Source of the DNA: Clostridiales bacterium | GTDB lineage: Bacteria > Bacillota > Clostridia > Saccharofermentanales > Saccharofermentanaceae | Assembly: GCA_017649645.1 (NCBI GenBank) | Contig: JAGCGK010000167.1 | Span: 1 to 64,000, forward strand | Direction: 5' to 3' | DNA: 64,000 bases | Shown here: piece by piece, positions 34,861-43,335 of the stretch | How the letters are laid out: each line of letters starts with the position of its first letter | Position numbering within the stretch: position 1 is the first letter of the stretch | The notes under the pieces: generated by a model | Seen by the model: the letters and a program-made list of their open reading frames with translations, nothing else | Databases searched by the model: none | What the model was told of the DNA's origin: nothing | Position numbers and translations under genes: made by a program

Positions 34861-35535
34861 ATGAATTGTTCAAATAAAGCACTTACCGATCTTCTTTTAC
34901 ATCAGCTCCGAAATTACTGGACAGATATTGATGAAGACTGCATCGCTTCTGCGGTCGATTCAGCCATGGAGATGATCGAGAAGAACTATAAAGGCCTTCC
35001 GAACAGACGCTATTTCAATGACGGACAGGTCGTTTTTTCTCCATATATCAGTGTGCAGTGGATGAATTTTCTGTATCGTGTCTCTCGGGCGATCTATTTG
35101 AAAAACGGCTATTGCGATTCTGCTGATCAGGTGTATTACCTGAATAAAATAATGCATAGTGTTGACTGGTTCTATGCGATCGATCTTCCGGAGCATTTTC
35201 TCTGCGAGCATCCTCTGGGAACGATCCTGGGAAGAGCCGAGTACAGCGACCATCTCTTCGTATATCAGGGCGTCACCGTCGGTGGAAACCGTAAAAACGG
35301 CGAGCTCCAGTATCCTAAGATCGGTGAAAACGTTATGCTTTATGCCAATGCTACGGTTCTAGGCGATACCAGGATCGGAAATAACGTTATCGTATCGGCG
35401 GATACATATCTTATAAATGCGGAGATCCCGGATAATTGTATCGTTTTCGGTCATTCTCCGGATATTACCATAGTTAATAAATCTGAAACGCAGATTAAAG
35501 AATATACAGATTACATCTGGGGGTGGAAAAAATGA
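34861..35535 (+). CDS. Serine O-acetyltransferase-like (CysE-type) hexapeptide enzyme
   Basis: A helical N-terminal half (1-125) followed by a left-handed beta-helix. HPLGTILGRAEYSDHLFVYQ and GVTVGGNRKNGELQYPKIG resemble CysE, where the His of the first block is catalytic. True CysE acts on L-serine for cysteine synthesis. Here the gene starts directly after the oxidoreductase stop and its own stop (TGA 35533-35535) overlaps the legF start, so it is embedded in the polysaccharide operon and more likely acetylates a sugar or an amino-acid substituent. Substrate unknown. Confidence 0.75.
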   Translation: MNCSNKALTDLLLHQLRNYWTDIDEDCIASAVDSAMEMIEKNYKGLPNRRYFNDGQVVFSPYISVQWMNFLYRVSRAIYLKNGYCDSADQVYYLNKIMHSVDWFYAIDLPEHFLCEHPLGTILGRAEYSDHLFVYQGVTVGGNRKNGELQYPKIGENVMLYANATVLGDTRIGNNVIVSADTYLINAEIPDNCIVFGHSPDITIVNKSETQIKEYTDYIWGWKK

Positions 35536-36305
35536 ATATCTTATTTACAATATGTGGCAGAGCAGGCTCCAAAGGCTTTAAAAACAAGAATCTTAAGGAA
35601 ATGAACGGCATACCGCTGGTCTATTACACGCTAGCTGCCATATATTTATATAAGAAGAATCATCCGCAGGATGAGATCACTCTTGCCGTAAATACAGATA
35701 GTGAACCGCTGAAGGACCTTCTTATGAAGCAGGATGCGATGCCTATCCGTTACATCGACCGTAAGGAAGAACTGGCGGGGGATACGGTTCCTAAGGTTGA
35801 CGTTATTCAGGACACATATTTCCAGTGTGCGGACCTAAAACCGGACCTTGTGATCGATTTGGATATCACTTCTCCATATAGAACGGAAAAAGATTTAGAA
35901 AATATTATCGAAAAATGCAACAAAAACGATTTTGATATCGTCTTTAGTGTTGTAGAGGCAAGAAGAAGCCCCTATTTTAACATGGTTGAAAAGAAGGAGG
36001 ATGGGTATTTCCGTAAGATTTGTTCGTCGAACTACACTGCGAGACAGCAGGCGCCGGTCTCTTATGAGCTGAATGCGAGTATTTATGCATATGCTCCGGC
36101 ATTCCTTGATCAGAAGATCGAGAAAACGATCCTGGATTACCGTTGTGGTATCTCTGTAATGACTGATTATCTGGTGCTTGATATCGACTCGGAGGAGGAC
36201 TTCCAGATGATGCAATACCTGCACAGTTTCTATTGTAAGCAGGATTCCGGATTAAATGAAGTTTATTTAGCTTCGAAGCACCTTTACGGAGTGGATAATG
36301 TATGA
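35532..36305 (+). CDS. legF: CMP-nonulosonate synthetase (NeuA/LegF-like cytidylyltransferase)
   Basis: Activates the nonulosonic acid with CTP to give the CMP donor. The N-terminal ILFTICGRAGSKGFKNKN holds the CTP-binding loop with invariant Gly-Ser-Lys-Gly, and DLDITSPYRTEKDLENII carries the metal-binding Asp. Length 257 agrees with single-domain LegF/PtmB/NeuA. ATG 35532 forms an ATGA overlap with the preceding stop and has GGGGTGG five bases upstream; an earlier GTG at 35523 lies inside that ribosome site. This is the last gene of the polysaccharide locus. Confidence 0.83.
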   Translation: MNILFTICGRAGSKGFKNKNLKEMNGIPLVYYTLAAIYLYKKNHPQDEITLAVNTDSEPLKDLLMKQDAMPIRYIDRKEELAGDTVPKVDVIQDTYFQCADLKPDLVIDLDITSPYRTEKDLENIIEKCNKNDFDIVFSVVEARRSPYFNMVEKKEDGYFRKICSSNYTARQQAPVSYELNASIYAYAPAFLDQKIEKTILDYRCGISVMTDYLVLDIDSEEDFQMMQYLHSFYCKQDSGLNEVYLASKHLYGVDNV

Positions 36306-36313
36306 AATGTCAT

Positions 36314-36342
36314 TTGATTTACAAAACAATGTGACATAATAT
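36314..36342 (+). promoter_or_regulatory. Promoter of the MoxR/Bat-like operon
   Basis: TTGATT (36314-36319) and TAATAT (36337-36342) are 17 bases apart. An inverted repeat, ATGTCA (36307-36312) and TGACAT (36332-36337), flanks the -35 box and touches the -10 box, so it could be an operator. Confidence 0.5.
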
Positions 36343-36385
36343 ATAAAATTAGCAGAATATTTTTACAAGTAAAAGGAGAACAGGG

Positions 36386-37375
36386 ATGGAGAACAACTCA
36401 GAAATTTCTAATGTTGAACTGGAAAAGAGTAAACTGATCATTTCCAAAATCACAGATAGCTATTATAAAAAGATGGTAGGACAGACGAGACTTGGATGGT
36501 CGCTTCTTATCGCTATTATTTCAAACGGACACATTCTTCTCGAGTCTGTTCCGGGTCTTGCAAAGACCACCGCGGCAAAAACACTTACAGATGCCGTAAA
36601 CGGTAAGTTCTCGAGAATCCAGTGTACACCGGACCTTCTGCCTAGTGATATCATTGGTACTCAGATCTTTAACTATACAACGAATACATTTGAGACAAAG
36701 CTTGGCCCTGTTTATGCTAACTTTGTTCTTCTTGATGAGATCAACCGTTCCAGTGCAAAGACCCAGAGTGCTATGCTCGAAGTCATGCAGGAGCATCAGA
36801 CGACTATCGGCGGATATAACTACGCAATGCCGAAGATCTTCACTGTAATTGCTACTCAGAACCCGATCGAGCAGGAAGGAACATATCTCCTTTCGGAGGC
36901 TCAGCTTGACCGTTTCCTTCTGAAGGAAAAGATCGATTATCCGACAAAGGATGAGGAATTTGAGATCCTGAACCGTATTGAAAAGGATGTATTTTCTAAG
37001 TCGGATGCCGTAGTTGAGCTCGAAGATGTATATTTCCTCCAGCAAATGGCAAGAAAAGTATATCTGGATGATGCGATCAAGAGATATATCATCAATATTG
37101 TTAATGCAACCAGAAATCCTGCAAGCGTTATAGGTAAGGAACTTGCCGAGTATATCACCTTAGGTTCCAGTACTCGTGGATGTATCGCTCTGATGGAAGT
37201 TTCCAAGGCAGTTGCTTTGATCAATGGAAGAAGCTATGTAACTCCGGATGATGTTAAGACACTGATCCACAGCGTTCTGCGTCACCGTATCTCACTGAAC
37301 TTCGCAGCTGTAGCAGATGGAGTCACATCTGAACAGATCATTGACAAGATCGTAGGAGCAATTCAGACACCATGA
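36386..37375 (+). CDS. MoxR-family AAA+ ATPase
   Basis: Cytoplasmic ATPase thought to act as a chaperone for VWA-domain partners. The P-loop reads SVPGLAKTTAAKTL, Walker B is FVLLDEINRSSAKTQSAMLE, and EEHQ-type sensor segments such as VIATQNPIEQEGTYLLSEAQ follow, all typical MoxR features. Length 329 is normal. An AAAAGGAGAAC ribosome site precedes the ATG. It heads a six-gene operon with short overlaps: DUF58, a small membrane protein, two VWA proteins and a TPR protein, the gene set known as the Bat operon in Bacteroidetes and related sets elsewhere. Confidence 0.92.
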   Translation: MENNSEISNVELEKSKLIISKITDSYYKKMVGQTRLGWSLLIAIISNGHILLESVPGLAKTTAAKTLTDAVNGKFSRIQCTPDLLPSDIIGTQIFNYTTNTFETKLGPVYANFVLLDEINRSSAKTQSAMLEVMQEHQTTIGGYNYAMPKIFTVIATQNPIEQEGTYLLSEAQLDRFLLKEKIDYPTKDEEFEILNRIEKDVFSKSDAVVELEDVYFLQQMARKVYLDDAIKRYIINIVNATRNPASVIGKELAEYITLGSSTRGCIALMEVSKAVALINGRSYVTPDDVKTLIHSVLRHRISLNFAAVADGVTSEQIIDKIVGAIQTP

Positions 37376-38247
37376 TCCTCGACTATATTACGAAAATAAA
37401 GGCGAATATCTCGATTCATACCAACATCAAGGCGACATCTATCCTTGATGGTTCGTATAAGTCTGTCTTTATGGGAAAGAGCCTTAACTTCGAAGATCTT
37501 CGCGAATATATTCCCGGTGATAATATCCGCGATATCGACTGGAAAGCTTCTTCCCGAAGCCGTATGCTGCTCGTAAAGCGCTATATTGCCGAGAAAAAGC
37601 ACAACATTCTTCTGGTATTTGATTCCGGACTTAAGATGAATGCAGAGACGGATAAAGGAGAATCCAAAAAGGATGTTGCGATCTATACAGCAGGAACGCT
37701 TTCATATCTTGCGTATTCCAACGGCGATTTTGTGGGATCACTTTATAATATCGACGGTAAGATGCGCTTTTTCCCGCTGAGAAACAGACTCTATGATATC
37801 GAGCATTTCCTGGCTCAATACGATAAAGATGTCCAGTCTTCGAACAAATCCGATCTGAATAAGACTCTGGAATATCTTCTTAAGAATTTCAGAAGAAAGA
37901 TGGTCGTGTTTGTTATCACAGATATTAAAGGGGCATCCGAAGTATCCGAAGCGGTTCTTAAGAAACTTATATGTCAGCATGACATACTGTTTGTTCAGGT
38001 AAATGATGCCGATCTTACCGGAGATCGGGCGTTTAAGATCGAGAACAACAGATATCTGCCCCGCTTTGTGACGATGGATAAGAAGTTAACTTCTATGGAA
38101 AGAAACATAAAGAAAAAGATAACTGAAGATAATGAAAAGAAACTTATGCATCATGCGATCCTTTCGACAAATGTCAGCGGTAAGGATGACATCACTATGA
38201 AGATCACAGAACTATTGGAGAGACACAGATATGCAAACATCCGTTGA
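37372..38247 (+). CDS. DUF58-domain protein
   Basis: Cytoplasmic DUF58 protein, nearly always encoded beside MoxR. The diagnostic segment is GRSLNFEDLREYIPGDNIRDIDW-like: here MGKSLNFEDLREYIPGD followed by NIRDIDWKASSR near residues 33-62, then LLVKRYIAEKKHNILLVFDSG. The C-terminal half resembles a VWA fold without a clear metal site. It overlaps moxR by 4 bases (ATGA) and the next gene by 17. Function within the MoxR complex is not established. Confidence 0.88.
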   Translation: MILDYITKIKANISIHTNIKATSILDGSYKSVFMGKSLNFEDLREYIPGDNIRDIDWKASSRSRMLLVKRYIAEKKHNILLVFDSGLKMNAETDKGESKKDVAIYTAGTLSYLAYSNGDFVGSLYNIDGKMRFFPLRNRLYDIEHFLAQYDKDVQSSNKSDLNKTLEYLLKNFRRKMVVFVITDIKGASEVSEAVLKKLICQHDILFVQVNDADLTGDRAFKIENNRYLPRFVTMDKKLTSMERNIKKKITEDNEKKLMHHAILSTNVSGKDDITMKITELLERHRYANIR

Positions 38248-38713
38248 GCTACAAGATCCATTCTCCTATAGCATCGTTCCGATCGTGATCATATCTATAG
38301 TTATACTGGCATCTCTTATTGCGCTGATAACTATACTTCTGGTACGCAAAAAGAAGAATGCACCTGTGAAGAAGAAGGTCGAACCGGTTCCTGTATTTAA
38401 GATCAAGAGTAAGGAACTTGCACAAAAGGAGTATCTTGCTAAAATCGCTATCGTTGAGCAGAATTATCTTTCCGGACAGATCGATGCTCGTTCCGCACAT
38501 CAGGAGCTTTCGGCTATTGTACGTATGTTTGTACATGATCTGACCGGTATCAATGCACAGAATTTCTCGCTGAACGAACTTAAAGCACATAACATTCATC
38601 AGATCAGCTATCTCATCGAGGAGTTCTATGCTCCGGAGTTTGCGGAAAGATCTGACAAAGAGACGAGCAATTCGATTGCTCAGGCCAGGGAGGTGATCAT
38701 TAGATGGAATTAA
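38231..38713 (+). CDS. Small membrane protein of the MoxR/VWA operon
   Basis: 160 residues with one strong N-terminal membrane helix (about residues 15-39), a basic stretch KKKNAPVKKK, and a soluble helical domain to the end. Its place between DUF58 and the VWA proteins and its topology match the DUF4381-like proteins of such operons, but I cannot confirm the family. It starts inside the DUF58 gene and ends 10 bases inside the next gene. Confidence 0.7.
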   Translation: MQTSVELQDPFSYSIVPIVIISIVILASLIALITILLVRKKKNAPVKKKVEPVPVFKIKSKELAQKEYLAKIAIVEQNYLSGQIDARSAHQELSAIVRMFVHDLTGINAQNFSLNELKAHNIHQISYLIEEFYAPEFAERSDKETSNSIAQAREVIIRWN

Positions 38714-39720
38714 GGTTTCCCTATGCGATCGCTGTCGGTATTCCTGTGATTCTTTTGCTTGCTCTTCTGACATATGGAGTAAGAAAGAAGTATAAAGACG
38801 GACGGAAGGTTGCGAATACGGAATATATTGAGAAAACTCCGTATTTTAAGAGAAAGCTTCTGGAATACAGATTCTGTTCCGTGATCGTGATCATCAGTAT
38901 CGTTCTTTCTCTGTCGCTGCTTATGGGGCTTATCGCAAGACCTTTCCGTTCTAATCAGACAATAACGGAGATCCATAACCGTGACATCTATCTCTGCCTT
39001 GATACTTCCAGCTCAATGTTCCATGTTGATCTTGAGGTATGCGATAGACTGAAGGAATTTGTATCCGGGCTTCATGGCGAACGTTTCGGTATCACGATCT
39101 TTAACTGTCAGACGGTAACACTAGTTCCTCTGACAACTGATTACGATTATATTATCGACGTTCTTGATCAGATCAAGGAAGCGTGCCAGATCGCTATCGA
39201 TGTTACTGAGTATGGCAAGTTTTATGATGCCGAAGATATGATCAAGTATAAATATATGATCGACGGTACCCAGTCTGAGTCGTTTAATGCCGGATCCTCG
39301 CTGATCGGCGATGGCCTTGCCTCGACTGTATTTCAGTTTCCGAATGTGAAAGACGATGCCTCAAGGACAAGAGTTATCATCCTTGCAACGGATAACGAAC
39401 TCTGGGGCGAACCTTTTGTACAGCTTGAAGAAGCTACGAATCTTTGTACGAAGTATGGAATCAAGGTTTTCGGTGCTGCTCCGGAAGAAGTCGTAGATTA
39501 TGACCAGTATAAAGCCTGTGTGGAAAGTACCGGTGGAAGACTCTTTACATTAGAGTCAAAGAGCATGGCAAAAGATCTTATTAAAGAAGTTGAAAAGACG
39601 GACACTTCCGTACTTTATAAGAGTGAAGTTACGGAGACGGAGTATCCGGAAAAACTGGTAATGCTCCTGACGATCTGTCTAGGTGTGCATTTTGTTGTAA
39701 GTAGAAGGGTGAAGTTATGA
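38704..39720 (+). CDS. VWA-domain membrane protein, BatA-like
   Basis: Two N-terminal membrane helices (about residues 6-22 and 57-79), a von Willebrand A domain outside or inside the membrane depending on topology, and a C-terminal helix near 318-334. The metal-ion site begins DIYLCLDTSSSM, giving the DxSxS motif, with a later Thr/Asp site in ILATDNELWG. Length 338 is typical of BatA. The next gene overlaps by 4 bases and encodes a second VWA protein. MoxR probably remodels this pair. Confidence 0.85.
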   Translation: MELRFPYAIAVGIPVILLLALLTYGVRKKYKDGRKVANTEYIEKTPYFKRKLLEYRFCSVIVIISIVLSLSLLMGLIARPFRSNQTITEIHNRDIYLCLDTSSSMFHVDLEVCDRLKEFVSGLHGERFGITIFNCQTVTLVPLTTDYDYIIDVLDQIKEACQIAIDVTEYGKFYDAEDMIKYKYMIDGTQSESFNAGSSLIGDGLASTVFQFPNVKDDASRTRVIILATDNELWGEPFVQLEEATNLCTKYGIKVFGAAPEEVVDYDQYKACVESTGGRLFTLESKSMAKDLIKEVEKTDTSVLYKSEVTETEYPEKLVMLLTICLGVHFVVSRRVKL

Positions 39721-40685
39721 AGATCAATCCGATCATTCCAATCTGGCTCATGGCGGTTATATGTGTCGCCATGCTGGTATTCAGAAGAAGAGGCGTATGG
39801 AATTACATCCGTCAGGTTCTGATCGTCGTTTTACTCTTTGCGCTGAACTTGCGTATTATGGTGTTTTCCCATGATGTTCCGAAGAGAGAACTGAATGTCG
39901 ATGTTCTTTTTGTCATTGATAACTCCATGAGTATGCTTGCCGAGGATTTTGACGGAGAAGGAAGACGTATCGACGCCGTAAAGCAGGACTGTGAATATAT
40001 CATGGATATGATGGAAGGCTGCAGATTTTCAGTCATTTCCTTCGGAAACTATGCATATCGGTTAGCTCCATATACCAGTGATAAAGATGTGCTGATGTCA
40101 GTCATCAATTCTCTTGAAGGCCAGACACAGTACTATGCACAGGGTACTTCGCTGAATCAGCCCTTCCCGCTGATGCTTGAAGCCTTAGAAAAGGATCATG
40201 AACAGAATGAGGAACGTGTTCAGCTCGTATATTACTTCAGTGATGGTGAGATCACTAACCAGAAAGAGAAACTGGGATCTTACTCCAGCGCGAAGAAGTA
40301 TATTGCCAGTGGTGCAGTACTTGGATACGGTACTGAAAAAGGCGGAAGAATGAAAGTCCGCACATATGAAGGCGATGATTACGGTGTACCTTTTTATATG
40401 AAGACGAAAGATGAAAAAGGCAGAAGAGTCGAGGCGATCTCTCACATTGATGAGGATAATCTCCAATCGATTGCGGATGATCTGGGTGTGGAATATTACC
40501 ATGTTGAGAAATCGACGACACTTCGTGATGTTCTGACAGATATTAATGACTTTCTGGATGAATATGCTTCTGAAGGTAAGAGCGGAGTCGAAGGCTATGT
40601 GGATATCTATTTCTGGTTTGCGATCCCTCTGGCAGCACTTCTGGTCTATGACCTGATCTACTATAAAAGGAGAGTGAGAGAATGA
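39717..40685 (+). CDS. VWA-domain membrane protein, BatB-like
   Basis: Second VWA protein of the operon. Hydrophobic helices lie near residues 7-22, 32-48 and 299-315. The metal site reads VLFVIDNSMSM (DxSxS), and the later conserved block is YYFSDGEITN. It differs from the preceding paralogue enough that recent duplication is unlikely. It overlaps both neighbours by 4 bases. In Bacteroides the Bat proteins have been linked to oxygen tolerance; the role in this organism is unknown. Confidence 0.85.
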   Translation: MKINPIIPIWLMAVICVAMLVFRRRGVWNYIRQVLIVVLLFALNLRIMVFSHDVPKRELNVDVLFVIDNSMSMLAEDFDGEGRRIDAVKQDCEYIMDMMEGCRFSVISFGNYAYRLAPYTSDKDVLMSVINSLEGQTQYYAQGTSLNQPFPLMLEALEKDHEQNEERVQLVYYFSDGEITNQKEKLGSYSSAKKYIASGAVLGYGTEKGGRMKVRTYEGDDYGVPFYMKTKDEKGRRVEAISHIDEDNLQSIADDLGVEYYHVEKSTTLRDVLTDINDFLDEYASEGKSGVEGYVDIYFWFAIPLAALLVYDLIYYKRRVRE

Positions 40686-41590
40686 TTAAACGTATTATTA
40701 TAACTGCATATGTTTTAGCAGGTTTAGTGCTTTTCAAGTTTGCTTTCACTTATGGATATAACGAGTGGGTAAAGTCCAAGTATGAAAAAGGTGACTATTC
40801 GGAAAACTACAATCTTCTGGAAGTAGCGAATTTCAATGAGCCGTATATTGTTTATTACAATAATGGTAATGTGAAGTATCAGCGTCAGGATTATGAGGAG
40901 GCTATCAAATATTTTGAGACCGCTTTAACTAAGAATCCTCCGGAAGAAAAAGAGTGTCTCATCCGTATTAATCTTGTACTTTCCAAGCTGGCTCTTCTAG
41001 GAGATGATTGGTTAAGTCAGGAAAAAATCGAAGAGTCGATCGAGCTTCTTGAGGAATGTCTGGATATCCTCTCTGAAAAAGGCTGCGCTACTGACGATGG
41101 AAAAGGACACAATAATCGTGCGCAGAGACTCTATGACGAGATCAAAGAAATGCTTGAGCAGGCTAAACAGGAGCAGGAACAGCAGCAGTCCGAGTCCAGT
41201 GAGAGTGAATCAGATCAGAGTCAGCAGCAGTCAGATTCCTCTGACTCAAGTGATAGCTCCAATCAGAGCGACTCTTCCGATCAGAGTGATGGTTCTAATC
41301 AGAGTGACACATCTGACCCGAGCGATGGCTCTAATCAGAGTGAAACTTCCGATCCAAGTGACGGTTCAGACCCGAGCGATGGCTCTGAAACAAGCGAAAG
41401 CACGGAAAGTGAAGAAGAGAGAAGACGCAGAGAGTCAGAAGAGAGTGAATCCCAGCGTCAGAGCGAGATCGAATCAGAGATGCAAAGACGTATGTCCGAC
41501 TCCAATGATCAGCGCCAGGAACAGCGTAAGAAGTCCATTTCACAGGGCGAAGACTGGAACTGGGACTATGACGAAGTTCCGGTATGGTAA
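40682..41590 (+). CDS. TPR protein with Ser/Asp/Gln-rich tail, BatC-like
   Basis: One N-terminal helix (4-22) anchors the protein. A TPR-like region follows (YIVYYNNGNVKYQRQDYEEA, then IKYFETALTKNPPEE near 50-85). From about residue 160 the sequence is a low-complexity run of Ser, Asp, Gln and Glu with near-exact 12-residue repeats, then an Arg/Glu-rich helix and an acidic-aromatic end. BatC/BatE partners in other bacteria are TPR proteins with similar tails. It is the last gene of the operon; its stop lies about 50 bases before the probable pyr promoter, and no clear terminator intervenes. Confidence 0.75.
   Translation: MIKRIIITAYVLAGLVLFKFAFTYGYNEWVKSKYEKGDYSENYNLLEVANFNEPYIVYYNNGNVKYQRQDYEEAIKYFETALTKNPPEEKECLIRINLVLSKLALLGDDWLSQEKIEESIELLEECLDILSEKGCATDDGKGHNNRAQRLYDEIKEMLEQAKQEQEQQQSESSESESDQSQQQSDSSDSSDSSNQSDSSDQSDGSNQSDTSDPSDGSNQSETSDPSDGSDPSDGSETSESTESEEERRRRESEESESQRQSEIESEMQRRMSDSNDQRQEQRKKSISQGEDWNWDYDEVPVW
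41288..41395 (+). repeat. Tandem 36-base repeats inside the TPR protein gene
   Basis: Units 41288-41323 and 41324-41359 encode DGSNQSDTSDPS and DGSNQSETSDPS, followed by two half units encoding DGSDPS and DGSETS. They lie in a longer Ser/Asp-rich coding stretch and could change length by slippage or recombination. Confidence 0.75.
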
Positions 41591-41638
41591 TGGATTTCTA
41601 ATGCCAGATATTAAAACTGAATATCTTAAAATCTATGG

Positions 41639-41667
41639 TTGCTAATTTCAGGAACTTGGATTATTAT
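41639..41667 (+). promoter_or_regulatory. Probable promoter of the pyr operon
   Basis: TTGCTA (41639-41644) and TATTAT (41662-41667) with 17-base spacing. Transcription would begin near 41674, leaving a leader of about 170 bases before pyrR. Confidence 0.6.
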
Positions 41668-41670
41668 CTT

Positions 41671-41815
41671 AACAGCGTATCCTTTAAGGCTGTTCCATGA
41701 GAGAACAGAAAGGTCGTTTGTCGATAATGTATACCGTTTCCCGGATGGGAGGCATTCATATAGAAGACCGGCTTTTTTAGGGTACCTGCAGGTATTTTAC
41801 AGAGTCGGTTTTTTT
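41671..41815 (+). promoter_or_regulatory. pyr leader with attenuator terminator, probable PyrR target
   Basis: The leader ends in an intrinsic terminator: ACCGGC (41767-41772) pairs with GTCGGT (41804-41809), the stem continues inward to TACC-TGCA-GGTA with several wobbles, and seven T residues follow. Upstream, CTGTTC (41690-41695) pairs with GAACAG (41703-41708) around CATGAGA, a loop resembling the UCC...GAGAG core bound by PyrR, and the same GCTGTT can instead pair with AACAGC (41671-41676). A second hairpin TCCC-GGAT-GGGA followed by GGC lies at 41739-41752. Competing stems before a terminator and an adjacent pyrR gene are the layout of UMP-dependent attenuation. The antiterminator pairing is not resolved. 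Confidence 0.6.
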
Positions 41816-41824
41816 GTACTCTGA

Positions 41825-42396
<572 letters not shown>

Positions 42397-42397
<1 letters not shown>

Positions 42398-43335
42398 TGG
42401 GACTTAGAAGTAAAGATCTGCTTGGACTGAAGCAATTAACCGCGGAAGAGATCATGGAGATACTCGACACCGCGAAAATGATGAAGATGGTTCTGACCTC
42501 CGGGAACAAGAAAACATCCCATCTTCAGGGAAAATCAGTTGTAACTCTCTTTTATGAGAATAGTACGAGAACAAGGCTTTCCTTTGAGCTTGCATCAAAG
42601 TACATGGGCTCCGCCAGTGCGAATATCACAACATCCGGAAGCTCCGTAAATAAGGGCGAATCTCTTCTGGATACAGCCAGAACGATCGATATGATGGCAA
42701 CAGATATCATTATCATGCGCCACAGCCAGTCCGGTGCTCCACATTATCTGGCACCGAGAGTCAAGGCTTCGATCGTAAACGCCGGTGACGGAATGAATGA
42801 GCATCCGACACAGGCTCTTCTGGATATGTTTACTCTTTATGAGAAATATGGCCATATTGATGGCCTGAAAGTCGCTATTTGTGGCGATCTTTATCACAGC
42901 CGCGTCGTTCGAAGCAATGTGATCGGACTTACAAAACTTGGAGCAACGGTAAGTGTTGCAGGACCAAGGACTATGGTACCTGTCGGTCTGGATAAGATGG
43001 GATGCACCGTCTGCAAATCAGTATCCGAAGCCGTAAAAGATGCCGATGCGGTTATGGGCCTCCGCGTACAGCTGGAGCGCCAGCAGAAGTCTCTATTCCC
43101 CTCGGTTGCAGAATACTCTAGATTTTACTCCATCTCCGAGGATGTTCTGAAGCTCGCAAAACCCGGTGCTTATCTGCTGCATCCGGGTCCGTGCAATCAC
43201 GGTGTAGAACTTCCGACATGTGTATATGACTGTGACCAGTCAGTGATCAATGAGCAGGTCACAAATGGTGTAGCAGTCCGAATGGCAGTCTTATACTTAC
43301 TGATGGCAAGGAGAAACCAGAATGAAAACAATTGA
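42397..43335 (+). CDS. pyrB: Aspartate carbamoyltransferase catalytic chain
   Basis: Makes carbamoyl-aspartate, the committed step of UMP synthesis. The carbamoyl-phosphate site is YENSTRTRLSFELASKYMG, followed by the 80s-loop Ser/Lys region with GSSVNKGESLLDT and HPTQALLDMFT. The block VMGLRVQLERQQ is also standard. Length 312 is that of a PyrB without regulatory PyrI, and no pyrI is present, consistent with control through PyrR. It overlaps pyrR by one base and pyrC by 14. Confidence 0.95.

Noticed and set aside
41218..41395. Repeats in the TPR gene as a CRISPR-like array
   Set aside because: The units are directly adjacent without spacers, encode in-frame Ser/Asp repeats and lie inside a coding gene.
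41639..41824. Small open frame (61 codons) in the pyr leader as a leader peptide
   Set aside because: It runs through the terminator hairpin, has no ribosome site and starts at the -35 box of the likely promoter.
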